64,000 bases of DNA from an uncultured Collinsella sp. (GCA_902489665.1 CABUAT010000003.1:40224-104223); one strand, 5' to 3'. Shown: positions 1 to 8,446, counted from the first letter of the stretch. Notes: generated by a model not told the origin, from the letters alone. Program-made: numbers and translations.

Positions 1-1569
1 GAGCTGGTGGACCACGCCCTGCACGTGGCACGGTTCCGCGAGCGCCCCGGTCGCCTGGACTTTTGCGCGCCCGACGGTCCGGACGGCGGTGCACTGCATC
101 GCTGCATTCACGGCATTGCTAACCTGATCGAGGACCATGCCGTGACGGCGCACATCCCGGTGCGCTTTGCGGCGACCAAGCTGGTCGAGGGCGATGAGCT
201 GGTAACCGAGGCGCTTCACCTGGATCGCAACGAGCTCGACGCTATCGAGCACATCATTACCCAGATGGAGGGCGAGGCCGGCACCGACCGCCTATCTGCG
301 TTGGCCGATATGCGTTTTAGCTTTATCGGCGACGTGTGCGGGCGTTGCGTCGTCAAGCCGCACGAAAGCCGCGAGCACGTGCGCTCCGTCAAGATTGACC
401 GCATCCTGACAGGTCGTTACACAGCCATTCCGGCGTTTCTGGTGATCATGGGCCTCGTCTTTTGGCTGACGTTTGGCGTGATCGGCGCGGCGTTGCAGGG
501 ACTCATGGAGGACGGCATCGCTGCCATCATCGCCTCGGCCGATGCGGGCCTCAAGGCGTTCGGCACCAACGACGTAGTGCGCTCGCTGGCTGTCGACGGC
601 GTGCTTACGGGTGTGGGCAGCGTGCTGACCTTCCTGCCGATTATCGTCGTGCTCTTTTTGTTCCTCTCCATTCTGGAAGACTCCGGCTACATGGCACGCG
701 TAGCCTTTGTCATGGATAAGGTGTTGCGTCGCTTTGGCCTGTCGGGCCGCAGCTTCGTGCCCATGCTCGTCGGTTTTGGCTGCACCGTGCCGGCTATCAT
801 GTCGACCCGTACGCTCCCATCCGAGCACGACCGCAAGATGACGGTCATGCTCACGCCGTTTATGAGCTGCTCGGCCAAGTTGCCGGTCTATGGTCTGCTG
901 TGCGGGGCGTTTTTCCCACAGGCGACGGTTCCCGCCATGGTCTCGCTCTATCTGATCGGCATTGCGGTTGGCTGTATCGCGGCTTTGGTACTCAACCGCA
1001 CGGCATTTAAGGGCGACCCGGTGCCGTTTATCATGGAGCTGCCCAATTACCGCCTGCCGAGCGTCAAGACGACGGTGATGCTGGCATGGGATAAGGCCAA
1101 AGACTTTATTACCAAGGCCTTTACCATTATCTTTGCCGCTACCGTGGTCATCTGGTTCCTTCAGACGTTCGACATCCGCTTTAATGTGGTCGCCGATCAG
1201 TCGCAGAGTCTGCTTGCGGGTCTCGGCAGCATCATTGCGCCGGCGCTGACGCCGCTTGGGTTTGGCGACTGGCGCGCCTCGACGGCGCTCGTCACGGGGC
1301 TCATTGCCAAGGAGAGCGTCATCTCGACGCTCACGGTGCTTTTGGGCGCAACGTCGCCCGCGGCGCTGTCGACCATGTTTTCGCCGTTTACCGCCTACGT
1401 GTTCTTGGTCTTTACGCTGCTGTACCCGCCTTGCGTGGCCGCTATCGGCGCTGTCAAGAGCGAGTTGGGCGCGCGCTATGCCGTGGCCGTATTCGCGTTT
1501 CAGGTCGCCGTTGCCTGGATCGTGGCGTTTGTCGTGCATTCGGCGGGCATATTGCTGGGGTTGGCTTAG
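1..1569 (+). CDS. feoB: Ferrous iron transporter FeoB, C-terminal part (5' truncated by window edge)
   Basis: FeoB imports Fe(II) across the cytoplasmic membrane. The open frame runs in from the window edge, so the N-terminal G domain lies outside and about 520 residues remain. The visible part starts in the linker after the GTPase and continues into the polytopic core. The two Gate regions are recognisable: one around LVGFGCTVPAIMSTRTL and one around SCSAKLPVYGLLCGAFFP, with the conserved cysteines. A C-terminal VTGLIAKESVISTL segment is also typical. The gene ends at TAG 1567-1569 and is followed at once by a strong terminator. The family call is secure. Any upstream feoA partner cannot be judged. 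Confidence 0.93.
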   Translation, partial: ELVDHALHVARFRERPGRLDFCAPDGPDGGALHRCIHGIANLIEDHAVTAHIPVRFAATKLVEGDELVTEALHLDRNELDAIEHIITQMEGEAGTDRLSALADMRFSFIGDVCGRCVVKPHESREHVRSVKIDRILTGRYTAIPAFLVIMGLVFWLTFGVIGAALQGLMEDGIAAIIASADAGLKAFGTNDVVRSLAVDGVLTGVGSVLTFLPIIVVLFLFLSILEDSGYMARVAFVMDKVLRRFGLSGRSFVPMLVGFGCTVPAIMSTRTLPSEHDRKMTVMLTPFMSCSAKLPVYGLLCGAFFPQATVPAMVSLYLIGIAVGCIAALVLNRTAFKGDPVPFIMELPNYRLPSVKTTVMLAWDKAKDFITKAFTIIFAATVVIWFLQTFDIRFNVVADQSQSLLAGLGSIIAPALTPLGFGDWRASTALVTGLIAKESVISTLTVLLGATSPAALSTMFSPFTAYVFLVFTLLYPPCVAAIGAVKSELGARYAVAVFAFQVAVAWIVAFVVHSAGILLGLA

Positions 1570-1610
1570 TTATTTATTGACGGTGCAACCTCTGTGTATC
1601 GAATTGTTTT

Positions 1611-1645
1611 CGGCCCCGCATCTGTTGCTGACGGATGCGGGGCCG
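1611..1645 (+). terminator. Intrinsic terminator after feoB
   Basis: A G+C-rich stem of 12 to 13 pairs (CGGCCCCGCATC with GGATGCGGGGCCG) encloses a short loop and is followed by TTGCTATAT. It lies 42 bases after the feoB stop and just before the next start. Confidence 0.75.
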
Positions 1646-1690
1646 TTGCTATATAATCGCCTCCGCTCAAAATGATTGGAGACGTTATAT

Positions 1691-2887
1691 ATGAGTCAGG
1701 CAAGGCAAGACGGCATCACGCTCAGGCAGTGGCTCCCGCTCATCGGGCTCACCTGCTGCGCGTTCGTGTTCAACACGTCGGAGTTCATGCCCATCGGCCT
1801 GCTGACCGATATCGCCGCGTCGTTCTCGCTCACCGAGGCCCAGGCGGGCATCATGATCTCGGTCTATGCCTGGGGCGTCATGCTGCTGTCGTTGCCGCTC
1901 ATGGTGTTCGCTTCGCGCTTTGAGTTCAAGCGGATGCTGCTGGGCGTGCTCGCCGTGTTCTCGCTCGGCCAGTTTCTGTCCGCCGTGGCGCCCACCTATC
2001 CCATCTTGGTCTGCGCGCGCCTGGTGGTCGCTTGCGCGCATGCCGTGTTCTGGTCGGTCGCCTCGATTATGGCCTCGCGCCTGGTTGACACTCGCCACGG
2101 TGCGCTCGCCATCAGCATGATCGCCACGGGCTCTTCCATCGCACAGATCTTCGGCCTGCCGCTCGGCCGCGCCATTGGCCTGGCCGTGGGCTGGCGTATG
2201 ACGTTTGCCGTGGTCGGAGTGCTGTCTGCTGTCGCGGTCGTCTACCAGGCCACGGTGTTCCCCACCATGCCAGCGGGCGAGCGTTTTACGCTCAAGCAGC
2301 TGCCCGAGCTGCTCAAGAACCCGTTCCTCATCGCGCTCTATGTGGTCACGGTGTTCATGGCGACCGGCTATTACGCGGGCTATAGCTATATCGAGCCTTT
2401 CCTGGCTCAGGTCGCGCATGTCGACGCAAGCGCCATCACTATGACGCTGACGGCGTTCGGCTGCTCTGGTCTGCTCGGAAGCTGGCTGTTCGGCCGGCTG
2501 TTCGATGGGCACCGTTTTCCGTTCCTTGCGATCACGCTCTCCGGCGTGCCGGTGGCCCTGCTGCTCATGGGCCCGGCCGCATCGTCGCTCGCTGCGGTTC
2601 TCGCTGTTTGCGCACTGTGGGGTTGCTGCGCCACGGCCTTCAATGTGGCGTTTCAGGCCGAGCTCATCAAGCACACGCCGGCGGACTCGTCGGCCGTCGC
2701 CATGTCGATCTTCTCGGGCCTGTTCAATCTGGGCATTGGCACGGGCACCGCGATCGGCGGAGCCGTGGTTTCGGGCCCCGGTATCGCCTGGATCGGCTTC
2801 GCGGGCGGGGCGATTGCCGTCGTGGGCGTCATCCTCGCCATCACGGTGATGTTCCCGGCCATTCGCCGCGCAAAGCCCGTCGCCTAA
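1691..2887 (+). CDS. MFS transporter, sugar-efflux (SotB/AraJ-like) type
   Basis: This is a 398-residue major facilitator of the DHA1 group with about 12 hydrophobic segments. The N-terminus (FNTSEFMPIGLLTDIA, then YAWGVMLLSLPLM) resembles SotB/AraJ-type sugar or drug exporters, where the first helix carries an EF(M/V)P-like motif. Efflux of sugars or sugar analogues is the family expectation; the substrate cannot be read from sequence. The start is ATG 1691, with GGAG at 1677-1680 ahead of it. A TTG at 1676 is in frame but overlaps that ribosome site. The gene is monocistronic, between the feoB terminator and a long inverted repeat. Confidence 0.82.
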   Translation: MSQARQDGITLRQWLPLIGLTCCAFVFNTSEFMPIGLLTDIAASFSLTEAQAGIMISVYAWGVMLLSLPLMVFASRFEFKRMLLGVLAVFSLGQFLSAVAPTYPILVCARLVVACAHAVFWSVASIMASRLVDTRHGALAISMIATGSSIAQIFGLPLGRAIGLAVGWRMTFAVVGVLSAVAVVYQATVFPTMPAGERFTLKQLPELLKNPFLIALYVVTVFMATGYYAGYSYIEPFLAQVAHVDASAITMTLTAFGCSGLLGSWLFGRLFDGHRFPFLAITLSGVPVALLLMGPAASSLAAVLAVCALWGCCATAFNVAFQAELIKHTPADSSAVAMSIFSGLFNLGIGTGTAIGGAVVSGPGIAWIGFAGGAIAVVGVILAITVMFPAIRRAKPVA

Positions 2888-2903
2888 TCACGTTCCCCCA
2901 TCA

Positions 2904-2968
2904 GTTGCGGTGGAATAGTTCCTGTTTAAGGCCTCTGAAGGCTCAAGCAGGAACTATTCCACCGCAAC
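2904..2968. repeat. 65-nt inverted repeat with 21-bp perfect arms
   Basis: The arm at 2904-2924 (GTTGCGGTGGAATAGTTCCTG, 21 bases) is the exact reverse complement of 2948-2968, and the inner 23 bases pair further. Outside it, CCCCC and GGGG continue the symmetry. It lies between two genes of the same strand and could act as a terminator, but it has no clean T-run. It may belong to a dispersed palindrome family. Confidence 0.85.
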
Positions 2969-3040
2969 TTATTTTGGGGAAGAGGATACAAGCTGGGCAT
3001 ACAATGAATGTCGTTGTGTTGAGCTTACCGGGAGGTTGTT

Positions 3041-4417
3041 ATGTGGGCATACGAGACGACGTTCTATCAGATCTATCCGCTGGGCTTTTGCGGAGCTCCG
3101 CGTGAAAACGCCGCGCCCGTTGCCGAGGATGAGCTCGCCCAGGCTGCCAACGCCGCGCCCAACCCCGATGCTCCTATCATGAAAATCGCCCAATGGGCCG
3201 ACTACCTGCAGGAACTCGGCGTTGGCGCCGTGCTCATCAACCCACCGCTCGAGTCTGATAGCCATGGCTACGATACGCGTAGCCTGCGCCATATCGACCG
3301 CCGCCTGGGTGGGGATGCCGATTTTGCCGCCGTATGCGAGACGCTGCACGCCCACGGCATCCGCGTGGTACTCGATGCGGTCTTCAACCATGTGGGCCGT
3401 GGCTTTTGGGCCTTCCGCGATGTGCAGGAGCGTAAGCGGGACTCGCCCTACAAGGATTGGTTCCACATCAGCTTTGACGGCGACTCCTGCTACGGCGACG
3501 GCTTTTGGTACGAGGGCTGGGAAGGCCATTTTGAGCTCGTGAAGCTCAACTTGCAAAACCCTGCCGTGGTCGATTACCTGCTCGAGTCCGTGCGCCGCTG
3601 GGCCGAGGTCTTTGGCGTCGACGGTCTGCGTCTGGACGTCGCCTATATGCTCGACCGCGACTTTATGCGCCGCCTACATGCCTTTACCCGCGAGCTCAAG
3701 CCCGACTTCGTGCTGATCGGCGAGACGCTCCACGGCGACTATAACCAGATCGTCAACGACGAGATGCTCGACTCCTGCACCAACTACGAGTGCTACAAGG
3801 GCCTGTACTCTAGCTTTAACTCGGTCAATATGTTCGAGATCGCGCACTCGCTACACCGTCAGTTTGGCGGCGACCCCTGGTGCATCTACCGCGGCAAGCA
3901 CCTGCTGTCGTTTGTCGACAACCACGACGTGCCGCGCCTGGCAAGCATCCTTACCGACAAATCGTGCCTGCGTCCCGCCTATGGCATGCTCTTTGGCATG
4001 CCGGGCATCCCGTGCGTCTACTATGGCAGCGAGTGGGGAATTGCTGGCGAAAAGGGCGGCCCCGATGGCGACTGGGCGCTGCGACCTGCGCTCGATGGGC
4101 CTGCGCCCAACGAGCTGACGGCCTTCGTCAAGCAGCTCACGCGCCTGCGCTCGGCCGACGACGTGGCGGCACGCGCCCTCAACTACGGTGCGTACCGCAA
4201 CGTGGTGATCCAGAACAAGCAGCTGCTGTTCGAGCGCGCCTGCGACGACGCGACGGTGCTTGTGGCGGTCAATGCCGTGAACGAGCCCTATACCTTTGGA
4301 GCCGGCGAACTCAACGGCTCCTTCGTCGACCTACTTGCCGACGATGCGCCCACGGTCGAGCTGCCGGGTACCCTTGAGCTTGCACCCTACGAGGTGCGCT
4401 ATCTGCTGAGGGCCTAG
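3041..4417 (+). CDS. GH13 alpha-amylase family glycosidase (maltodextrinase-like)
   Basis: This 458-residue cytoplasmic enzyme has no signal peptide and contains all four GH13 signature regions. They are DAVFNH (region I), GLRLDVAYML with the nucleophile Asp (region II), LIGETLH with the acid/base Glu (region III) and SFVDNHDVPR with the transition-state Asp (region IV). The short N-terminus leads straight into the barrel, and a small beta-rich C-terminal domain follows. This layout fits an intracellular maltodextrin-hydrolysing enzyme (cyclomaltodextrinase or alpha-glucosidase group). The exact substrate is not determinable. The start ATG 3041 follows GGGAGG with good spacing. The next gene begins 3 bp after the stop, so the two are probably cotranscribed. 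Confidence 0.88.
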   Translation: MWAYETTFYQIYPLGFCGAPRENAAPVAEDELAQAANAAPNPDAPIMKIAQWADYLQELGVGAVLINPPLESDSHGYDTRSLRHIDRRLGGDADFAAVCETLHAHGIRVVLDAVFNHVGRGFWAFRDVQERKRDSPYKDWFHISFDGDSCYGDGFWYEGWEGHFELVKLNLQNPAVVDYLLESVRRWAEVFGVDGLRLDVAYMLDRDFMRRLHAFTRELKPDFVLIGETLHGDYNQIVNDEMLDSCTNYECYKGLYSSFNSVNMFEIAHSLHRQFGGDPWCIYRGKHLLSFVDNHDVPRLASILTDKSCLRPAYGMLFGMPGIPCVYYGSEWGIAGEKGGPDGDWALRPALDGPAPNELTAFVKQLTRLRSADDVAARALNYGAYRNVVIQNKQLLFERACDDATVLVAVNAVNEPYTFGAGELNGSFVDLLADDAPTVELPGTLELAPYEVRYLLRA

Positions 4418-4420
4418 CTC

Positions 4421-4984
4421 GTGGCCGCGCCGGACGAGGGCTATCAACATATTGAGCATGGGTTTGAACCCGTGTTTGACGAGCACTCGCGCGTTTTGGT
4501 GCTCGGGTCGTTTCCCTCGGTGCTTTCGCGTGCCAATGCCTTTTATTACGGTAACCCTCAGAATCGCTTTTGGCGCGTGATGGCCGCATGCCTCGGTGTG
4601 CCCGTGCCGCCCAACGAGGGCGACCCTTTGGCAAGCAGCGAGCCTGCGACGCTCGACGCCTCGATTGCCGCCAAGCGCTCCATGCTGCTGAACGGTGGCG
4701 TGGCCCTGTGGGATGTGATCGAGAGCTGCGACATCAAGGGCTCGAGTGACGCGAGCATTCGCAACGTTGTGCCGGCACATATCGAGTGCATTACCGACGC
4801 GGTTTCCATTGAGCAGGTGATATGCAACGGTGGTACAGCTGGCCGGCTCTACAAGCGCTTTCTACAAGAACGCACCGGGCTGCCCGCCATCGTCCTGCCC
4901 TCGACAAGTCCCGCCAATGCCGCCTGGCGTCTGGAGCGTCTTGTTGAGCGTTGGCACAAAGCCGTTGATTGGGGCGCTCTGTAA
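4421..4984 (+). CDS. Hypoxanthine/deoxyinosine DNA glycosylase (UDG superfamily, family 6)
   Basis: This protein of about 187 residues excises hypoxanthine left by adenine deamination in DNA. The N-terminal block VLVLGSFPSVLSRANAFYYG followed by NPQNRFWRVM is the typical signature of the HDG branch of the uracil-DNA glycosylase superfamily, and the C-terminal block VLPSTSPANA matches motif 2. The start is GTG 4421, 3 bp after the glycosidase stop, which suggests translational coupling. It converges with the next gene, whose stop lies 1 bp away on the other strand. The pairing with a glycosidase has no obvious functional logic. Confidence 0.85.
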   Translation: MAAPDEGYQHIEHGFEPVFDEHSRVLVLGSFPSVLSRANAFYYGNPQNRFWRVMAACLGVPVPPNEGDPLASSEPATLDASIAAKRSMLLNGGVALWDVIESCDIKGSSDASIRNVVPAHIECITDAVSIEQVICNGGTAGRLYKRFLQERTGLPAIVLPSTSPANAAWRLERLVERWHKAVDWGAL

Positions 4985-4985
4985 T

Positions 4986-5645
4986 TTAGATATCTGATTG
5001 GGCGCGGGTGCCGAGGCGTTTCATGATGGCATGCCAGATCGGTGCGGGCAGCGCGGGCTTGGCGCGCACCATGCCGTCGGCATCGACGCTACCGGCATTG
5101 CCACCGCCAAGCAGCTGCGCATGCTCAATGGAGCATCCCATGCGCACAGCGCCCACAAGCTTATCCATCGCTTCCGAAAATGGTCGGCGCAAGAGGCCCA
5201 TGCGTGGGGAATGGCGAAGCGCCGCAATACCGCTGCCGGCACAGACGACAACGCCGCCACACCACAATTGGCCATGGCGCTCACACGCCTCATGCAGACG
5301 AACGGCGGTCCCGCGCGCCTGCTTAGCGCCCTCCTGTGCGGCTCGAATCGCGGCATAGACGCGCGTTCCCGTACCGCCAAAGCGCTCAAGCGCCTGCTCG
5401 ATAGCTGTCAACGTCTCATCGTCAGCCACATCTTCAATGGCCAGCACGATGCCATCGACTGCACCGGCATCATCCTCTTCCAAATCGATCGGGCGGGGGA
5501 GCGTGGTGCCAGAAAGCTGAGTATAGGCGGCGATGGCATCCTGCAGATCCCAGAGCAAAAACTCAAGATCGGCGCTATCGGGAATGCTGATATACGCAAT
5601 GGTTCGCAACGTTTTTGGTACATCGCCGCGTGTGGTCGTCTCCAT
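4986..5645 (-). CDS. Uncharacterised 219-residue protein
   Basis: I do not recognise this family. The start ATG 5643-5645 has an excellent AGGAGG site, so the gene is real. The protein is soluble and has no signal peptide or membrane helix. The N-terminal half (TIAYISIPDSADLEFLLWDL onward) is acidic and looks like an alpha/beta fold. The middle contains the hydrophobic strand LWCGGVVVCAGSGIAAL, and the C-terminus ends in a basic helix (WHAIMKRLGTRAQ). A distant relation to flavodoxin-like or NADPH-FMN-reductase-like proteins is possible but unsupported. It diverges from the aminotransferase gene, sharing a 93-bp intergenic region with TATCCT at 5707-5712. Confidence 0.6.
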   Translation of the reverse strand: METTTRGDVPKTLRTIAYISIPDSADLEFLLWDLQDAIAAYTQLSGTTLPRPIDLEEDDAGAVDGIVLAIEDVADDETLTAIEQALERFGGTGTRVYAAIRAAQEGAKQARGTAVRLHEACERHGQLWCGGVVVCAGSGIAALRHSPRMGLLRRPFSEAMDKLVGAVRMGCSIEHAQLLGGGNAGSVDADGMVRAKPALPAPIWHAIMKRLGTRAQSDI

Positions 5646-5738
5646 GCCGCCTCCTTTCCGGTTGGTTTCCGTTTAGGTTACACCGTCTGGCGGTGCCTCG
5701 CCGCGCTATCCTAGTGCAACCCTTACGAAAGGAACGTC

Positions 5739-6875
5739 ATGCGTCTGCCCATGAACACCTCGCTTGCCACGCTCAAGCCCTCCGGCATCCGTCGGATTAA
5801 CGCGCTCGCTGCCCAGTACTCAGGATGCATTGCGCTCGCGCTCGGCGAGCCCGATTTTTCCACGCCCGACGTGATTAGCGCCGAGGTGATCGCCGCGCTG
5901 GACCGCGGTGACACGCATTATCCGCCCAACAACGGTCGCCCTGCCCTGCGCGAGGCACTGTCCGCATATATGGGCGACGCGGGCCTTTCGTTTTCTGCTG
6001 ACGAGGTCATCCTGACCGATGGTGCGACTGAGGCCCTGTCGGCTACGTTTATGGCTATGCTCAATCCAGGTGACGAGGTCATCATCCCCACGCCGGCCTT
6101 TGGCCTGTACGAGAGCATCGTCGTGGCCAACCACGCCAAGGCGGTCTTTTTGGATACGGAGCCCGCGCAATTTCAGATTGACGAGGAAGCGCTTCGCGCC
6201 TGTGTGACCCCAGCGACCAAGGCCATCGTTATCTGCTCGCCCAACAATCCCACGGGCTGCATCCTCGACGCGGCATCGCTCGACGCCGTGGCGCGCGTAG
6301 CGGAGCAGGCGGGCATCTACGTAGTCTGCGACGACGTATACAACCGCCTCGTCTATGTGGACGGCTACGAGCGCTTTGCCCAGCGACACCCGGAGCTACG
6401 CGAGCAGACAGTGGTCATCGAGAGTTTCTCCAAGCCCTGGGCCATGACCGGCTGGCGCTTGGGTTGGCTCGCAGCCGCAGCCCCCGTCTTCGCCGAGATC
6501 GCAAAGGCCCACCAATACTTAGTATCGAGTGCCGTCTCCTTCGAAATGGACGCCGCAGCTCGAGCCCTGACCGTCGACCCCACCCCCATGCTCGAAGTCT
6601 ACCGAACCCGCCGCAAACGCGTGCTCGCGGCCTTAAACGCCATGGGCCTCGACGTAGTAGAGCCCGCAGGAGCCTTCTACACTTTCCCGAGCATCAAACA
6701 ATTCGGACTACCAAGCGAAGACTTCTGCATCAAAGCCATCAAAGAGGCAAACGTAGCCCTAGTCCCGGGAGACTGCTTCGGCACCGAAGGCCACATCCGC
6801 CTAAGCTACTGCGTCTCCGACCAAGATCTGGACGAAGGCCTAAATCGCCTGTCCACCTTCATTTCAACCTTATAG
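5739..6875 (+). CDS. PLP-dependent class I/II aminotransferase
   Basis: This 378-residue fold-type I aminotransferase resembles the AspC/PatA/Aro8-like group. Visible features are LALGEPDFSTPDV near the N-terminus, the substrate-loop motif SPNNPTGC, DDVYNRLVY, and the PLP lysine in ESFSKPWAMTGWRLGW. The amino donor is not predictable. The start ATG 5739 follows AAAGGA; an in-frame ATG at 5751 is an alternative. From about position 6460 to the stop the base composition changes. A- and C-ending codons (GTA, CTA, GCA, CAA) become common and C exceeds G (about 104 C to 66 G over 6601-6900), unlike the 5' half. A structured repeat and then the rplJ promoter follow. Confidence 0.88.
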   Translation: MRLPMNTSLATLKPSGIRRINALAAQYSGCIALALGEPDFSTPDVISAEVIAALDRGDTHYPPNNGRPALREALSAYMGDAGLSFSADEVILTDGATEALSATFMAMLNPGDEVIIPTPAFGLYESIVVANHAKAVFLDTEPAQFQIDEEALRACVTPATKAIVICSPNNPTGCILDAASLDAVARVAEQAGIYVVCDDVYNRLVYVDGYERFAQRHPELREQTVVIESFSKPWAMTGWRLGWLAAAAPVFAEIAKAHQYLVSSAVSFEMDAAARALTVDPTPMLEVYRTRRKRVLAALNAMGLDVVEPAGAFYTFPSIKQFGLPSEDFCIKAIKEANVALVPGDCFGTEGHIRLSYCVSDQDLDEGLNRLSTFISTL

Positions 6876-6968
6876 CCCAACGGGACGCAACACATCAGCC
6901 CACCGACCCAAGCATTATGAGTGGGGGCGTCAGCCAACGAAAACCCGGGCTACCCAAAGTCAACGCAG

Positions 6969-7102
6969 GCACGCGCCGCCGAAGGCCAGGCGCAAGGTTT
7001 CCGTAGATTCCGCACGAGCCGGAAAGCACTTAATGTGCTTTCCGAGCGAGCCCAGGACCTGACCGAGCGGAAACCTTGCGCCTGGCCTTCGGCGGCGCGT
7101 GC
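6969..7102. repeat. Structured private-arm inverted repeat, copy 1 (upstream of rplJL)
   Basis: A perfect 35-bp stem (6969-7003 with 7068-7102) encloses a 64-nt core. The core contains TTCCGCACG, the hairpin GGAAAGCAC-TTAA-TGTGCTTTCC (7021-7043) and CAGGAC. The same core occurs at 20017-20155 and 37280-37434 with completely different outer stems. Symmetry continues outward with mismatches to about 6929 and 7146, so the right arm overlaps the rplJ -35 box at 7137-7142. Confidence 0.9.
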
Positions 7103-7136
7103 CGGATGGTGGAATTGTGTGCAGCCCGGTTTTCCG

Positions 7137-7165
7137 TTGACCGACGCCAGGGTCCCCGCCATAAT
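7137..7165 (+). promoter_or_regulatory. Sigma-70-type promoter for rplJL
   Basis: TTGACC at 7137-7142 and CATAAT at 7160-7165 are separated by 17 bp and lie just upstream of the L10 leader. The -35 box sits in the outer arm of the adjacent inverted repeat. Confidence 0.7.
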
Positions 7166-7186
7166 ACTTTCGGTTCACGCACGAAT

Positions 7187-7270
7187 CCGCTGCCAGAGAC
7201 AGCCGGTGCAAACGGGCATCGCCCGCGAGCTTAATGGGATATCCCGCCAGCCGAGGTGGTCGAGTAGATA
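7187..7270 (+). ncRNA. Ribosomal protein L10 leader RNA
   Basis: The stretch CCGCTGCCAGAGACAGC, then TTAATGGGATATCCC and GCCGAGGT, resembles the conserved L10-leader RNA that binds L10(L12)4 for feedback control. It sits between the promoter and an attenuator-like terminator, directly upstream of rplJ, as in other Actinobacteria and Firmicutes. Confidence 0.8.
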
Positions 7271-7279
7271 TGTCTTCTC

Positions 7280-7316
7280 GCCCCCGTCGCTCATGCAGCG
7301 CGGGGGCTTTCTTTTT
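7280..7316 (+). terminator. Attenuator terminator of the rplJL leader
   Basis: GCCCCCG and CGGGGGC form a stem around TCGCTCATGCAG and are followed by TTTCTTTTT. It lies 66 bases before the rplJ start, so it should stop transcription when the leader is bound by L10. Confidence 0.8.
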
Positions 7317-7381
7317 GGACATGCCCCCGTCACGTCCTTGTGGCGGACCGTGCCCGGAAAGAATTCGAGGAGGTGTAATTC

Positions 7382-7903
7382 ATGCCCCAGCAGTACAAAA
7401 TCGACAAGGTTGCAGAGATCGAGTCCCGTATCGCCGAGAACGCCGGTCTGTTCGTCGTCAACTACAACGGTCTGACGGTTAAGCAGGCTCAGGAGTTGCG
7501 TCATCAGCTTCGCGAGTGCGGCGCCGAGATGAAGGTCTACAAGAACAACCTGGTCAAGATCGCTCTCAAGAACCAGGAGCAGCCCGAGCTCGACGAGATC
7601 CTCGCCGGCCCCGTCGCTTATGTGTTCTACGAGACCGAGCCGGTCGAGGCCGCTAAGACCCTTAAGGACTTCTCCGCTAAGTCCAAGGGTGTCCTTGAGA
7701 TCAAGGGCGGTATCTCCGACGGCAAGGCCGTTTCCGCTGATGATGTTAAGGCTATCGCCGAGCTGCCCACCAAGGATCAGCTTCTCGGCCAGATCGCCGG
7801 TCTCATCTCCGGTTTCGCTCGCGACATCGCTGTCTGCGTCAACGGCGTTTCCTCTGGTCTCGCTCGTTCGATCCAGCAGGTCTCCGAGCAGAAGGCAGCC
7901 TAG
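7382..7903 (+). CDS. rplJ: 50S ribosomal protein L10
   Basis: L10 is the base of the ribosomal stalk. It binds 23S rRNA (GTPase-associated region) and anchors L7/L12 dimers. The protein is 173 residues, close to the family length. It shows FVVNYNGLTVKQAQELR near the N-terminus, VYKNNLVKIAL and a C-terminal helix for L12 binding. The start ATG 7382 has a strong GAGGAGG site. The two-gene unit rplJ-rplL has its own promoter, L10 leader and terminator. rplK and rplA, which usually precede rplJ, are not present here. Confidence 0.97.
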   Translation: MPQQYKIDKVAEIESRIAENAGLFVVNYNGLTVKQAQELRHQLRECGAEMKVYKNNLVKIALKNQEQPELDEILAGPVAYVFYETEPVEAAKTLKDFSAKSKGVLEIKGGISDGKAVSADDVKAIAELPTKDQLLGQIAGLISGFARDIAVCVNGVSSGLARSIQQVSEQKAA

Positions 7904-8005
7904 TTGCTGTTTTCACCCGCGGCGGCAACGCTGCACCCCTGGCGCATTCGCGCCGTGTTTTAACTGATCTCCGTGCATCCGCACGGAAACCGAAAGGACT
8001 TAGAA

Positions 8006-8383
8006 ATGGCTAAGCTTACCACCGATGAGATCATCGATGCTCTTAAGGAAATGACCCTTCTCGAGGCTTCCGAGCTCGTCAAGGCTATCGAGGACACCTT
8101 CGGCGTTTCCGCCGCTGCTCCTGCCGCTGTTGTCGCCGCTCCCGCTGCTGGCGCTGCTGAGGCCGAGGAGAAGACCGAGTTTGACGTCGTGCTCGAGGGC
8201 TTCGGCGACAACAAGATCCAGGTTATCAAGGCCGTCCGTGAGCTCACCAACCTTGGCCTGAAGGAGGCCAAGGAGGTCGTCGAGGGCGCTCCCAAGGCTG
8301 TTCTCGAGGGTGCCAAGAAGGAGGACGCCGAGGCTGCCAAGGAGAAGCTCGAGGCTGCTGGCGCTGCTGTCACCCTCAAGTAA
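8006..8383 (+). CDS. rplL: 50S ribosomal protein L7/L12
   Basis: This is the stalk protein that recruits translational GTPases. At 125 residues it has normal length. It has the N-terminal dimerisation helices (EMTLLEASELVKAIEDTFG), the Ala/Pro hinge (about residues 36-52) and the C-terminal factor-binding domain with KIQVIKAVRE and GLKEAKEVVEGAPK. The start ATG 8006 follows AAAGGA; an upstream in-frame ATG at 7973 has no ribosome site and would add 11 odd residues. A terminator follows directly. Confidence 0.97.
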   Translation: MAKLTTDEIIDALKEMTLLEASELVKAIEDTFGVSAAAPAAVVAAPAAGAAEAEEKTEFDVVLEGFGDNKIQVIKAVRELTNLGLKEAKEVVEGAPKAVLEGAKKEDAEAAKEKLEAAGAAVTLK

Positions 8384-8410
8384 TCAGGCTCTCTCGCCAG
8401 ATTTCTTTGC

Positions 8411-8446
8411 AGACGGGGTTCGCATTGCGGGCCCCGTCTTTTTTGT
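8411..8446 (+). terminator. Intrinsic terminator after rplL
   Basis: AGACGGGG pairs with CCCCGTCT across a 13-nt loop, followed by a T-rich run (TTTTTTGTTTT). Confidence 0.88.

Noticed and set aside
7187..7270. A purine or other metabolite riboswitch upstream of rplJ
   Set aside because: Sequence and position match the L10 leader with a downstream attenuator.
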